A DNA stretch of 64,000 nt from RZYY01 sp036794825 (GTDB lineage: Bacteria; Bacteroidota; Bacteroidia; Bacteroidales; 4484-276). Location of the stretch: positions 87,006 through 151,005 of the forward strand of contig DAIRGA010000009.1 in assembly GCA_036794825.1 (NCBI GenBank), read 5' to 3'. Positions 1-9,671 of the stretch are shown one piece after another (positions within the stretch are counted from its first letter, which is position 1; every line of letters begins with the position of its first letter). The notes beneath the pieces were generated by a model. That model was not told where the DNA came from, did not search any database, and worked only from the letters and a program-made list of their open reading frames with translations. Both the position numbers and the translations under genes were made by a program.

Positions 1-121
1 TGAACTTCCAATCGGCAGTTTTGAGATAATTCAAAATCAACCGGCAGGACTACCTGTTTAATCATTCTATGAAAAACAGAATATAGTTCTTTTTCTGTGT
101 AAAGGCCAGTAAAACAATTAT

Positions 122-1618
122 TTAGAATTGAAATCGCCCGCAATCCCTGAAGGGCTTATCGGAATAACAGTAACCTTTGCGGAGATGGAATTTTAATGAG
201 ACATAGATATCTGCACCATAGACATCCGAAGCACCAAGTAAAATGCCGAATTTGTCCGTTCCCACGCTTAAAAACTTGTACCTGGCATAAAATCCAAGGT
301 GGAGTTTTTGAAAATCATAGAAAGAACCGGAAAAATTGAATTCAACGTTATCGGTTTCGTACCTCACGCCAACAATTGCATTTGCTGGATTTCTAACCTG
401 AAAATTACCCAGTTTCAATGGAAAAATGAATGCGCCTGATAAATACCAGTTGGGAAAATACTGATAATCAGCATGAAGATTAATCTTGGCCGGAAGATGA
501 ATTTTCATATTGTTAGAGTCTTTCAGCGATGCCTGCGGGTCGCCATAAAACACGGTACTGAACTGCGCCATCAGATCATTGACGTTCGAAAACTCCATAG
601 TATCAATGCTTTGCCATAATTGAGAGACATTGTAGTATGAGTGTTCTTTTGTATTTTGATCAAAAGCGATTCTTCCTAAGTTGGAGACAGAAGCGCCAAT
701 TTTGTACCTGTAAGGTTGAAAACTGGCTTCGCATTGCCGGTTGTATCTTTGGTTTGCTGAAACATCAAGATTTCGCACGAAAGAAAACCCAAGGTCAATG
801 GCGGTTCCTTTGCCCCTGAAAAGTGGATCAGTTCCGGTGAATTCATTCGTGTTGTAATCGAGTGGAAGAGAATAGCCGACATCAGCACTCAGGTTTATAA
901 AATCAACTGTATCCTTGTTCACTATGTTTAAATGCAGGTCATTAGCAACAACGTAGGCGCCTGAGTTGCCAGATAATCTTTTGAGATTGATGCCAAACGA
1001 CCAGTTGTTCAAATAATCCTTCTTGAATACGTGCGACCAGTTCAGTCCAACCTCAGTCCAGGCCAGAGCAGCAGCGTTTACATTCTCGCCTTTAATGTCA
1101 ACTCCATAAAGTGGTTCATAGGAAATTCCCTCGAAAAATAGCACAGCCAGATTGTTGGGTACATTGTTGAAGTCGGTGTTAATCAAACCTTTGGTGAAAA
1201 TACCAAATGCCTGACGACCAACGTGCATCGAAAATGAAGGACCGATAATCTCTGACTGGTAGAACCCCGACACATTATCATGTTGTGTTGTGTAATCCAA
1301 CCCTTCACCACGAACTTCTGCCGAGGGTAGGAGGGGAGAGCGCTTTAACAAATTCACAAACCTGAAATCCTGGTTATGGTAGAACACGAAATTGTTTTCT
1401 GCTGATAACCCGGCAGTTAATAAATTTACATCTAGATAAACCTTCGAATTGACACTGGCAGTTGGATTAAAATGAACTCCATTAATCCCATTGAAATTAC
1501 TCACCGACAAGCCATACATTTCCTGGGCAGTGGTTAACTGCAAATTGGAAAACCATAGGAAAAAATAAATCAGAACCACAGGTTTGAAACCTGAAGGTAA
1601 AGTTATAACAAGGCGCAA
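122..1618 (-). CDS. DUF5723-like outer-membrane beta-barrel protein
   Basis: A 498-residue exported protein. The N-terminus has a hydrophobic signal segment (VVLIYFFLWFSNLQL) followed by TTAQE, a plausible signal peptidase I site. The rest alternates amphipathic strands rich in aromatic and glycine residues, with motifs such as MYGLSVSNFNGINGVHFNPT near residue 34 that recall the DUF5723/PorV-like barrel families of Bacteroidota, expected in the outer membrane. The start is a TTG at 1616-1618; no in-frame ATG lies between the upstream stop and the signal peptide, so TTG is the only reasonable start seen. It stands alone and is divergent from the acyl-CoA synthetase gene. Function unknown; the family assignment is by overall look, not a profile match. 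Confidence 0.7.
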   Translation of the reverse strand: MRLVITLPSGFKPVVLIYFFLWFSNLQLTTAQEMYGLSVSNFNGINGVHFNPTASVNSKVYLDVNLLTAGLSAENNFVFYHNQDFRFVNLLKRSPLLPSAEVRGEGLDYTTQHDNVSGFYQSEIIGPSFSMHVGRQAFGIFTKGLINTDFNNVPNNLAVLFFEGISYEPLYGVDIKGENVNAAALAWTEVGLNWSHVFKKDYLNNWSFGINLKRLSGNSGAYVVANDLHLNIVNKDTVDFINLSADVGYSLPLDYNTNEFTGTDPLFRGKGTAIDLGFSFVRNLDVSANQRYNRQCEASFQPYRYKIGASVSNLGRIAFDQNTKEHSYYNVSQLWQSIDTMEFSNVNDLMAQFSTVFYGDPQASLKDSNNMKIHLPAKINLHADYQYFPNWYLSGAFIFPLKLGNFQVRNPANAIVGVRYETDNVEFNFSGSFYDFQKLHLGFYARYKFLSVGTDKFGILLGASDVYGADIYVSLKFHLRKGYCYSDKPFRDCGRFQF

Positions 1619-1855
1619 TTGTTGGTCTGGTAAATCAGTTAAAACTCTATTTCATCACTTGGTTAGTGCAATTAAGATGTTTTTTCCCCGAAAGGTTGCC
1701 ATGAGGATCAATAATTTGTGATTTTTAACATCACTTCGTTGATTAATAAGCAAAGAACAACTAGTGTTCTGAATGGCAATACAACCTGTTTGACCAGAAA
1801 CACCATGATTGGAAAACTGAGAAAAGAATTTACTTTTGCGGTAAAAAAATCCGGA

Positions 1856-3652
1856 ATGGAAATCACACGCATCTTCGACTTATTGGATCATCTGAAACAA
1901 AACTACCCGAGTGACGCCGCGCTGGCCGGGAAAAAAAATGGTGATTGGGTCAAATACAGTACCAGGGAATATGTGAAGCTGTCAAAACTTTTTGGATTGG
2001 GGTTGCTCGCGAACGGTTTCAGAAAGGGTGATAAAATTGCTACTGTTACCAACAACCGGCCAGAATGGAATTTCGCGGACATGGGGATGTTGATGACCGG
2101 AATAGTTCATGTGCCGATCTATCCAACCATCAGTCCCGATGAATACCGTCACATTCTGAGACATTCAGACGCAAGAGCAGTAATCATTTCAGATAAGTCG
2201 CTCTACTCCAGACTGGAAGAGATAATAAGGTCAGTGGAGTCCATTGAAAAGATATTTACATTTAACGAGTTGGAGGGTGTTTCGCACTGGCTTGAAATCA
2301 TTAACCTTGGCGAAGCCAATCAGAAACAGTTGCAGGAGCAATTCGATATCACAAAGGATTCCATCCAACCCGACGATCTGGCTACCATAATTTACACCTC
2401 AGGCACCACCGGTGTTTCAAAAGGAGTAATGTTGTCGCACCGCAATCTGGTAACAAATTTCATTGCAACATCAAAAGTTCAGCCACTCAAATATGGGCAC
2501 AAGGTGCTGAGTTTCCTTCCGCTTTGCCATATTTACGAGCGGATGTTGAATTATCACTATCAGTACCTTGGCATCAGTATTTTCTATGCTGAAAATATGG
2601 GTACGATTGCCCAGAACCTGAGTGAGATCAAAGCAGACGGTTTTACAACTGTGCCAAGGATGCTCGAGAAAGTTTACGATAAAATTGTTGCCAAAGGAAA
2701 AGACCTTCCCGGCATCAAAAAAGCCATATTCGACTGGGCATTGAAATTAGGACTGAAGTATGAATTAGATGGTCAAAACGGCGCTGTTTATGAGTTTAAG
2801 CGGAAAATTGCCGACCGGCTGGTTTACAGAAAATGGCGGGAGGCTCTTGGCGGGCAGATCGAGGTCATTATCTCAGGAGGAGCTGCATTGCAGCCAAGGC
2901 TTTCAAGGGTTTTCTGGGCCGCCGGAATCAAAGTTGTGGAAGGATATGGTCTTACCGAAACATCACCTGTGATAGCCGTTGGGTATCCCTTTTGGCCTGA
3001 TATCAAATTTGGAACCGTCGGGCCGATCCTCGAGGGTGTTGAAGTGAAATTTGCAGAGGATGGCGAAATTCTGGTCAAAGGTCTAAACCTGATGCTTGGC
3101 TACTATAAAGACCCCGATTACACTGCCGAAGTTATTGATAATGAAGGTTGGTTTCACACCGGTGATATAGGTTACCTTGAGGAGGGCAGATTTTTGAAAA
3201 TAACCGACCGGAAAAAGGAAATTTTCAAACTATCTTCAGGCAAATACATTGCTCCGCAATTGATCGAAAACAAATTTAAAGAATCCATTTTTATCGAGCA
3301 GATTATGGTTGTTGGTGTAAACGAAAAATTTGCCAGCGCTCTGATCTCTCCCAACTTTAACCATCTGCACTTCTGGGCTTCAAAACATAAGGTTCACTAC
3401 CGCGATAATGAGGAGCTGGTGAGAAATTCAGCAGTAATCGCAAGGTACCAGAAAGAGGTGGATGCAACTAATAAAACACTGGGAGAACACGAAAAAATCA
3501 AACGATTCAGACTGGTTTGCGAAGAATGGACGCCTCAAACCGGTGAACTCTCTCCAACTTTGAAATTAAAGCGGAACGTAATCTACAAAAAGTACGATCA
3601 TATCCTCAAGAGCATTTATTATTACACAAAAAATGGGGAAAATGGTAACTAA
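1856..3652 (+). CDS. Long-chain acyl-CoA synthetase (AMP-forming)
   Basis: Activates fatty acids with ATP and CoA to acyl-CoA via an acyl-adenylate. The ANL-superfamily signatures are present: the phosphate-binding loop YTSGTTGVSKG near residue 179, GYGLTETSP near 362, HTGDIGYL near 434, and a C-terminal segment with DRKKEIFKLSSGKYIAP that carries the A8-type hinge. About 598 residues is normal for bacterial FAA1/FadD15-like enzymes. The open frame extends upstream to a GTG at 1718, but the family normally begins at a motif like MEITRIFDLL, so the ATG at 1856 is chosen. A hotdog thioesterase gene follows 26 bp downstream on the same strand, which suggests a joint role in acyl-CoA turnover. 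Confidence 0.9.
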   Translation: MEITRIFDLLDHLKQNYPSDAALAGKKNGDWVKYSTREYVKLSKLFGLGLLANGFRKGDKIATVTNNRPEWNFADMGMLMTGIVHVPIYPTISPDEYRHILRHSDARAVIISDKSLYSRLEEIIRSVESIEKIFTFNELEGVSHWLEIINLGEANQKQLQEQFDITKDSIQPDDLATIIYTSGTTGVSKGVMLSHRNLVTNFIATSKVQPLKYGHKVLSFLPLCHIYERMLNYHYQYLGISIFYAENMGTIAQNLSEIKADGFTTVPRMLEKVYDKIVAKGKDLPGIKKAIFDWALKLGLKYELDGQNGAVYEFKRKIADRLVYRKWREALGGQIEVIISGGAALQPRLSRVFWAAGIKVVEGYGLTETSPVIAVGYPFWPDIKFGTVGPILEGVEVKFAEDGEILVKGLNLMLGYYKDPDYTAEVIDNEGWFHTGDIGYLEEGRFLKITDRKKEIFKLSSGKYIAPQLIENKFKESIFIEQIMVVGVNEKFASALISPNFNHLHFWASKHKVHYRDNEELVRNSAVIARYQKEVDATNKTLGEHEKIKRFRLVCEEWTPQTGELSPTLKLKRNVIYKKYDHILKSIYYYTKNGENGN

Positions 3653-3678
3653 ACTGCTTATAATTAATCACTTATTTC

Positions 3679-4179
3679 ATGAATAATCCTGTACTTGAAT
3701 TTCTAAAAACCCTGGTTGGCAAGAATCTCGATACGTCACCTTCGCCGGTTGGCGCCTGGCTGAATGGAAAACTCACAGCCATCGAATCCGGGAAAGCCAC
3801 CATTGAATACACTATCCGAAAAGAAATGACCAACCCGCTTGGAACCCTTCAGGGTGGCGTATTTGCCACTATGATGGACGATACGCTTGGCGTGGCAGTT
3901 TACAGCCTGGGAAAAGACAAACTATATGTTGCCATCAACTTTTACATTGATTACCTGATGGGGGTTAACGAAGGCCAGACTATTGCAGTTACCGCCAACA
4001 TTCTGAGGGAAGGAAATACCGTTTTGAATGTGGGTATGAAAGTAGAAAATCTGGAAGGTAAACTGGTGGCAACCGGGAAATGTAACCTGGTGACAAAAAC
4101 CATCGAAGGGCTGAGGTTGCCGCGCTATGAGGGTATGGAGAAAAAATATCCAGGCCTGGAATTTAATGGGGATAAATGA
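3679..4179 (+). CDS. PaaI-family hotdog thioesterase
   Basis: A 166-residue single hotdog domain protein. The segment NPLGTLQGGVFATMMDDTLG (residues ~51-70) matches the PaaI/YbdB pattern in which the HGG-like or QGG loop and the following helix carrying an acidic residue form the thioester-hydrolysis site. It probably hydrolyses acyl-CoA or aryl-CoA thioesters in the cytoplasm. It lies 26 bp after the acyl-CoA synthetase gene on the same strand, so co-transcription is likely and the substrate may be one of that enzyme's products. The exact substrate cannot be read from the sequence. Confidence 0.85.
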   Translation: MNNPVLEFLKTLVGKNLDTSPSPVGAWLNGKLTAIESGKATIEYTIRKEMTNPLGTLQGGVFATMMDDTLGVAVYSLGKDKLYVAINFYIDYLMGVNEGQTIAVTANILREGNTVLNVGMKVENLEGKLVATGKCNLVTKTIEGLRLPRYEGMEKKYPGLEFNGDK

Positions 4180-4201
4180 TTTTTAAAGAGACAAGATTTC
4201 A

Positions 4202-4723
4202 TCAGAATAAGCCCTGAATATCCTTTTTCACCTCGTTGATTGCAACCCCAATATTTCGTATGGCTATTGAATTTTCCATCTCGATGATTTTCCGGGCAAA
4301 GTCACCTGCAGTTGCATTTCCGGGCAATTCTCCATATGATTTACTGAGAAGATGAGCCACCGATTCCTTGGCCAATTTCACCGCCTCCCAGGCGCCGTTG
4401 GAGATATAAAGCTGCTGCGTGAAATTGTGCTCAAATTCCTCCCTGAGACTTGCAAGACAATCGCGGTGCAACTCCCGGGCGGATATCTGCGGATTGAGCA
4501 ATCGCGAAACAACTTGCGATGGGTCCGAACGTTCAAGGAAAAGAATTAGCCGTTCGCAGGCTTGTAATCTGAGCGGCAAAATTGTTTTGGTTCTCTCGGT
4601 GATTTGAAGCGACCTGGTTTTATTCCTTTCAAGGTCGAAAAACATGCGGATAACCAGCAGCACAACTCCACCAATGATTAAGGCAGGTAAGGTACTTTTG
4701 AGAATTTCGGTGAATGCTTCCAT
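4202..4723 (-). CDS. Conserved membrane-anchored protein, DUF7935-like
   Basis: 173 residues. One N-terminal transmembrane helix (LPALIIGGVVLLVIRMFF, residues ~13-30) is followed by a soluble, mostly helical domain with RTKTILPLRLQACERLILFL and the conserved-looking QQLYISNGAWEAVKLAKE segment. This arrangement is common in an uncharacterised Bacteroidota family that I associate with DUF7935; no enzymatic motif is visible. The soluble part should face the cytoplasm. The gene is convergent with the thioesterase gene and has its own ATG at 4721-4723. Function unknown. Confidence 0.7.
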   Translation of the reverse strand: MEAFTEILKSTLPALIIGGVVLLVIRMFFDLERNKTRSLQITERTKTILPLRLQACERLILFLERSDPSQVVSRLLNPQISARELHRDCLASLREEFEHNFTQQLYISNGAWEAVKLAKESVAHLLSKSYGELPGNATAGDFARKIIEMENSIAIRNIGVAINEVKKDIQGLF

Positions 4724-4923
4724 GAGTTTTGAAACCTGTTATTGATGATTCACAAAAGTAGAATTTCCCGATAACTGGGTTTTCCGCTTTTTGCTCAAAC
4801 TCTTTCAGATGCACCTTTGGACAAATTACTTGTGAATACTTACTTTTAGCAATCTTCAACTCAATTTGCATGGCGATTTTTAATACTTTTGTGCCTTTAT
4901 TAATTTTTTCAAAACGTATTGTA

Positions 4924-6132
4924 ATGATTCATCACCATCTCTCCCACCGCGTAAACAGCTTGTCAGAATCGGCCACATTGCTGATGACCCGAAGAAGCCG
5001 GGAATTGAAAGAAGCCGGCATTGACGTTATCAACCTTAGCATTGGCGAACCGGATTTCAACACCCCCGAATGTGTTAAAGAGGCTGCCATTGAAGCTATT
5101 AACAAGAATATTACACACTATCCACCGGTCGCCGGTTTCAACGATCTCCGCAAAGCCGTGGCTGCCAAACTCAAGCGCGACAATCATCTCGATTACCAAA
5201 TGAACCAGATTGTTATCTCAGGCGGAGCCAAGCAATCTATTGCCAATGCGCTGATCTGCCTGGTAAATCCTGGAGATGAAGTTTTGATACCAGCGCCCTA
5301 TTGGGTCTCTTACCCTGAGATGGTAAAACTTGCAGATGGGAAATCTGTAATTATCCCGTCCACAATCGAAAACGATTTTAAAGTAACGGCCAGTGAAGTG
5401 GAAAAGCATATCACCGACAAGTCTAAGGTATTCATTTTCAGCTCACCGTGTAATCCTTCCGGAACTGTTTTTACCAAAGACGAATTGGAAGCTCTGGCCA
5501 GGGTACTGGCCAAAAAGGAGGATCTCTACATCATTTCTGATGAAATCTACGAGGAAATCAATTTCAACGGAAAGCACCAAAGCATTGCTCAGTTTGATTT
5601 TATCAAGGATAGGGTGGTAACCATTAACGGTGTTTCCAAAGGTTTTGCAATGACCGGCTGGCGAATCGGGTATTCAGCCTCTAATAAAGCTATTGCTGAT
5701 GCATGCAATACTCTGCAGGGTCAATACACAAGCGGATCGGCCACTATTTCGCAGATGGCTGCTTTGAAAGCACTTCAGGCTGATTCCACCGAATTAACCG
5801 AGATGGCAGAGATGAAGAAACAATTCCGCGAAAGACGCGACTATTTGTTAAAGATGCTGGCTGAAATTCCCGGTGTTAGAACCAACATCCCGGATGGCGC
5901 TTTCTATGTTTTTCCCGAAATAACTTACTATATTGGGAAGTCGGATGGTAATATAATAATAAAGGATGATACTGACCTTTGTCTATACCTGCTCGATAAA
6001 GCTCATGTGGCGCTTGTTCCTGGCTCGGCTTTCGGCTGCAGCGATCACATTAGGTTTTCGTATGCCTGCTCAAAAGATGACCTCACGGAGTCGGTAAAAC
6101 GGATTAAGGAAGCGCTTGGACGACTCAGCTAA
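4924..6132 (+). CDS. aspC: Pyridoxal-phosphate aspartate aminotransferase (class I)
   Basis: Transfers the amino group between aspartate (or a related amino acid) and 2-oxoglutarate. Fold-type I aminotransferase motifs are clear: NLSIGEPDFNTPE near the N-terminus, the APYWVSYPEM segment, SSPCNPSGTVF, ISDEIYEE (the Asp/Tyr cofactor contacts), and the Schiff-base lysine in NGVSKGFAMTGWRIGY (K239). The C-terminus has the substrate-carboxylate arginine region IRFSYA. About 402 residues from the ATG at 4924 is the usual family length; the open frame reaches back to an ATG at 4870, but those extra residues lack conservation. A possible -7 box TACTTTTG lies at 4884-4891. The kinase gene follows 9 bp downstream. 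Confidence 0.9.
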   Translation: MIHHHLSHRVNSLSESATLLMTRRSRELKEAGIDVINLSIGEPDFNTPECVKEAAIEAINKNITHYPPVAGFNDLRKAVAAKLKRDNHLDYQMNQIVISGGAKQSIANALICLVNPGDEVLIPAPYWVSYPEMVKLADGKSVIIPSTIENDFKVTASEVEKHITDKSKVFIFSSPCNPSGTVFTKDELEALARVLAKKEDLYIISDEIYEEINFNGKHQSIAQFDFIKDRVVTINGVSKGFAMTGWRIGYSASNKAIADACNTLQGQYTSGSATISQMAALKALQADSTELTEMAEMKKQFRERRDYLLKMLAEIPGVRTNIPDGAFYVFPEITYYIGKSDGNIIIKDDTDLCLYLLDKAHVALVPGSAFGCSDHIRFSYACSKDDLTESVKRIKEALGRLS

Positions 6133-6141
6133 TTTGATCCT

Positions 6142-7173
6142 ATGCCTGAAAAAATGATTCATTATACACCTGCCCGCGTAAACCAGATATTCGAACAGTT
6201 CGGTCTTTTATCGGTTATGGTAATCGGCGATGTGATGATAGATTCGTATATCTGGGGAAAAGTCAGCCGGATTTCTCCCGAAGCACCAGTACCGATTGTC
6301 TCCGTTACAAAGCGTGCAAACAGGCTTGGAGGCGCTGCCAATGTAGCTCTTAACCTCAAAGCCATTGGTGCAACAACTTTTTTATGCTCTGTGATAGGAA
6401 AGGATGACAAGGCTGCTGTTTTTCAGAGCCTTATGAAGGACAATAACCTGAGCGCCAAAGGGATTCTTGAATCTGATCATCGGCTTACAACCACAAAATT
6501 CCGCATAATTGGTAACAATGCCCAGATGCTGAGGGTAGATGAAGAGGTGGATTCAGCACTTCAGCCGGCTGACCAGGAAACGTTTTTTCAATCCATCTTT
6601 AATATCATCGAAAGCAACAGGGTAGATGCCATAATTTTTCAGGACTATGATAAAGGAGTGATTACTCCCGAATTGATTGCTCAGGTAGTCGAACTGGCTC
6701 AACTAAAGAAAATCCCAATAGTTGTGGATCCAAAGAAGCGAAATTTTAATCACTATCGCAACGTGCATCTGTTCAAACCCAATTTGAAAGAGCTTTTTGA
6801 AGGGCTTGGCATTGCCTCCGAAGGTTTTAGTATCAACAAAGTACAGGAGGCCGTCAGATTGCTGCATGAGAAGTTGAATGTACCAATGATCTTTACAACC
6901 CTTTCGGAAGAAGGCGTGTTTATAAGCCATTGGCATGGAGACGGTCATTTCGACGACCATCACATTCCGGCTCACTTGCGCTCTATTGCTGATGTGTCGG
7001 GCGCCGGCGATACTGTGGTTAGCATTGCATGCCTTGCCCTGGCATCGGGTTTGTCCGATTACGAAATTGCCGCAATAAGCAATCTCGCCGGAGGGCAGGT
7101 ATGCGAGAGTGTCGGAGTTGTTCCTGTTAATCGCTCAAAACTGATGTCAGAACTGGTTTCCCGCAATCTCTAA
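6142..7173 (+). CDS. PfkB-family kinase, HldE N-domain type (heptose-7-phosphate kinase-like)
   Basis: A ribokinase-fold sugar kinase that resembles the kinase half of HldE/RfaE, which phosphorylates D-glycero-D-manno-heptose 7-phosphate at C1 for lipopolysaccharide core synthesis. Visible features are IGDVMIDSYIWGKVSRISPE near residue 28, RLGGAANVALNL (substrate/glycine-rich motif), VVDPKK, and the C-terminal anion-hole motif SGAGDTVVSIA with its catalytic aspartate. The 343-residue length has no cytidylyltransferase domain, so this is a stand-alone HldA-like enzyme. It is 9 bp downstream of the aminotransferase gene, probably in the same transcript. A related sugar substrate is possible. 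Confidence 0.85.
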   Translation: MPEKMIHYTPARVNQIFEQFGLLSVMVIGDVMIDSYIWGKVSRISPEAPVPIVSVTKRANRLGGAANVALNLKAIGATTFLCSVIGKDDKAAVFQSLMKDNNLSAKGILESDHRLTTTKFRIIGNNAQMLRVDEEVDSALQPADQETFFQSIFNIIESNRVDAIIFQDYDKGVITPELIAQVVELAQLKKIPIVVDPKKRNFNHYRNVHLFKPNLKELFEGLGIASEGFSINKVQEAVRLLHEKLNVPMIFTTLSEEGVFISHWHGDGHFDDHHIPAHLRSIADVSGAGDTVVSIACLALASGLSDYEIAAISNLAGGQVCESVGVVPVNRSKLMSELVSRNL

Positions 7174-7236
7174 GTACCTGTCGAAAATAAAAGCAAGTAA
7201 CAGTCGTTATTTCAGGGAATTTTAAAAAAGCAGCAT

Positions 7237-8034
7237 TTGAATCGGACAAGGATTAAACCAGTACTACTCTCCGCCATTTTCTTTCTGGTTACATTTTCGT
7301 TATCCGCTCAGGTTAATAAAGTTCCTAATCTTAAATTGTATGACTCTGATCCGCTGCACTTTGGATTTATCCTTGCAGCCAATCAAATGGATTTTGTAAT
7401 AAAAACCAGGGACGATATTCATCAAATCTATTTTAAAGGATTACAAATTCCTGAGCGTGACTTAAAAATTCCGGCCGATTCAGCCATGGTTTATGGAGTT
7501 GAGGCCATTCCCAATTTAGGATTTACAGTAGGTATTGTGGGCGACAAGAGAATCGGAGAATACTTTAATCTAAGATTCATTCCCAGTCTTTCTTTCGGAA
7601 GTCGCGAATTGTCCTATGATGTACGGGCCTTCTCTAAGGATGAAAGCACCCAAAAAGATACAGTTGCAAGGCGTGTCCTCAATCAGAAAGTGAACTCAAC
7701 GTTCGTTGAATTTCCACTCTATCTGAAATACAAATCGAAGAGGGTACACAATGTGCGGGGCTACATATACACCGGACTGAAATATTCCTTCGATCTGGCT
7801 TCTCAGGCCAACAAAACCGAGCAAAACAACTATGAACCAAAACTTTATCAATCCGACAGCTATTATGTGCTTGGTGCCGGTGCTGATATCTACATGAACT
7901 GGTTTAAATTTGGAGTTGAGCTTTCGATGTCTTACGGAATGAGGGATATCCTGCTGAGAGAGAACAATATGTACACCGATGCCATCGAAAGTCTCAAGTC
8001 GAAGATATTTATGCTTACTTTTACCTTCGAATAA
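7237..8034 (+). CDS. porT: Type IX secretion outer-membrane protein PorT
   Basis: 265 residues with a signal peptide (PVLLSAIFFLVTFSLSAQ) and then an eight-strand-like outer-membrane beta-barrel. The order LKLYDSDPLHFGF, LGFTVGIVGDKRIGEYFNLRFIPSLSFG, VEFPLYLKYKSKR, YYVLGAGADIYMNWFKFGVELSMSYG, ending in F-x-F-E, matches PorT/Sprt of the T9SS, which is needed to export sorting-domain proteins. Several large cargo proteins of that type lie in this same window. The chosen start is a TTG at 7237-7239, immediately ahead of the signal peptide. The gene follows the kinase after about 60 bp and precedes an unknown conserved gene by 26 bp. Confidence 0.8.
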   Translation: MNRTRIKPVLLSAIFFLVTFSLSAQVNKVPNLKLYDSDPLHFGFILAANQMDFVIKTRDDIHQIYFKGLQIPERDLKIPADSAMVYGVEAIPNLGFTVGIVGDKRIGEYFNLRFIPSLSFGSRELSYDVRAFSKDESTQKDTVARRVLNQKVNSTFVEFPLYLKYKSKRVHNVRGYIYTGLKYSFDLASQANKTEQNNYEPKLYQSDSYYVLGAGADIYMNWFKFGVELSMSYGMRDILLRENNMYTDAIESLKSKIFMLTFTFE

Positions 8035-8060
8035 TTTTCATTCATTACATTTTCAAATTT

Positions 8061-8786
8061 ATGGAGCCTACAAGTGATACTTTGCAGCTTTTTGATGCCA
8101 TCATCAAGAAGTCATCCCTCAAACAGCACGTTTACTACAATACTTACGAAACCTTTAACAAGTTCAAGAAGATTGTAAAAAAGCTGGTCAAAGATTATCA
8201 TGATCTTGATATCCAGGGAGAACGCTATATTCCGTTTGAATACAAAAACCGGGGTGAGTTTGAAGTAGAACTGAAATTCGGAGGTGACATACTCATTTTC
8301 ATGATGCACACCAATGTGTTTGAGTTTCCGCGAACGCACGATCTCATGAGTTTGCCTTACATCACTGAGGACAAAGAGCGGTCTTACTGCGGAATTATCA
8401 ATATCTATAATTTTCTCGGCGATTCATTCAAATACAAGAGGATCAATGATATAGGGTATCTGATTGGCCGGGTCTTTATCAACAAGGACAATCATTATTT
8501 CATCGAGGGTAAGCGCGAAATCGGACTCCTTTACCGCAGTTTCGACCTTGCGGTGATGTCAGACGAATCTGCAAAAAGCATCATCCAGTCTGCTATTACT
8601 TACACCCTTAACTTCGACCTTTTAACCCCTCCTTACGAGGAAGTAAAGATCCTCAGTGTTTATGAAATCCAGACTACGCTTGATAATATGAAAATTAAGA
8701 CCGGTAAACGTCTGGGCTTCAGATTTCAGGCAGATTCAGATGATGAAGAAGCGCCTCAGCCTCCGCAGTTGGATAACTCAGACTGA
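8061..8786 (+). CDS. Conserved hypothetical cytoplasmic protein
   Basis: 241 residues, no signal peptide or membrane helix. The protein is hydrophilic with mixed alpha/beta character, segments such as HDLDIQGERYIPFEYKN and YCGIINIYNFLGDSFKYKRIND, and an acidic proline-rich tail (SDDEEAPQPPQ). I do not recognise a named family. It is 26 bp downstream of porT on the same strand, which suggests co-transcription with that gene, but nothing in the sequence itself links it to secretion. ATG start at 8061. Confidence 0.7.
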   Translation: MEPTSDTLQLFDAIIKKSSLKQHVYYNTYETFNKFKKIVKKLVKDYHDLDIQGERYIPFEYKNRGEFEVELKFGGDILIFMMHTNVFEFPRTHDLMSLPYITEDKERSYCGIINIYNFLGDSFKYKRINDIGYLIGRVFINKDNHYFIEGKREIGLLYRSFDLAVMSDESAKSIIQSAITYTLNFDLLTPPYEEVKILSVYEIQTTLDNMKIKTGKRLGFRFQADSDDEEAPQPPQLDNSD

Positions 8787-8838
8787 TTTAGCCATAAATT
8801 CTGCAGAAATCAAAATTGGGTACTAAGCACTAACCGGA

Positions 8839-9669
8839 TCAGTAAATCCTCAGTGCAACAAGCCCGTTTTCCGGTACTGCCCGATAGATTGTTTTTGCTT
8901 CCCATCCTGGAACAATAAGCACAATTTCAGGAGAATATGACGGAACCTTAAATTTCAGAATACTTTTTAGATTACTCCGAACGCGGGCGGCTCTGATCGA
9001 ATAGAGAAATTTCATTAAATCCCTGTTTATAAAACTCTTATTATCAGACTCCTGCAATACCAACAACCGGAACCCATTCTCGAAAGTCATCTCGAAATAA
9101 ACCGGGCCGGTGGTCGCCGTATCGGGTACTGAGGCTGCCTTCGCTGCTTCGATAGTATCTTTGGGTGCAGTCTTTACCAGGATTGGTTCTTTGGGGATAG
9201 TTGCAAATTCGCTCGCAATTTTCAAAGGCTTTGATAATTCGAGGGATAAAAAATACGGCTCAACACCATAAAGACTTTGGCAAATGTCAATTTCCTTAAT
9301 CTGTGAAGAATGCACGGTTACACCGTTTACTTCCAGCCTGGAGATGCTGTCAGTAAGGTCAATGCTCAAACCAATCGGGTCAGCTTTTGTCAATTCGAGT
9401 TTTGCTTTGGTAAAAGCGATTTTCTTTTGTAATGCTCTGAACGTTGAATCAGTAAATAACTGCATAACAGCAGAATCACTCTGCTTAATAGTTTCAATAT
9501 ATTTTGCATCGAAATCAGCCACCCAGTTTTTGGCAGCTTTTGCAGTCATGATATAATAATAGGCCACAAAGAGTAAAACGATAAAAAGTAGGGAGATAGC
9601 AATCCATTTGAACTTACTGCTCCCCTTTTTTCTGCTTTCCTGTGGTGATTGTGTTTCCGCTTTTTCCAT
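8839..9669 (-). CDS. Hypothetical membrane-anchored protein
   Basis: 277 residues from the ATG at 9667-9669. The open frame runs further upstream, but that extension overlaps the upstream L,D-transpeptidase gene and looks like spurious basic sequence. There is a charged N-terminus (EKAETQSPQESRKKGSSK), then one transmembrane helix (WIAISLLFIVLLFVAYYYIM), then an extracytoplasmic domain of mixed helices and strands without a known motif. Its start is 2 bp from the stop of the upstream L,D-transpeptidase gene, so the two are probably translated from one mRNA. A role in the envelope is inferred from topology and context only. Confidence 0.7.
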   Translation of the reverse strand: MEKAETQSPQESRKKGSSKFKWIAISLLFIVLLFVAYYYIMTAKAAKNWVADFDAKYIETIKQSDSAVMQLFTDSTFRALQKKIAFTKAKLELTKADPIGLSIDLTDSISRLEVNGVTVHSSQIKEIDICQSLYGVEPYFLSLELSKPLKIASEFATIPKEPILVKTAPKDTIEAAKAASVPDTATTGPVYFEMTFENGFRLLVLQESDNKSFINRDLMKFLYSIRAARVRSNLKSILKFKVPSYSPEIVLIVPGWEAKTIYRAVPENGLVALRIY

Positions 9670-9671
9670 TT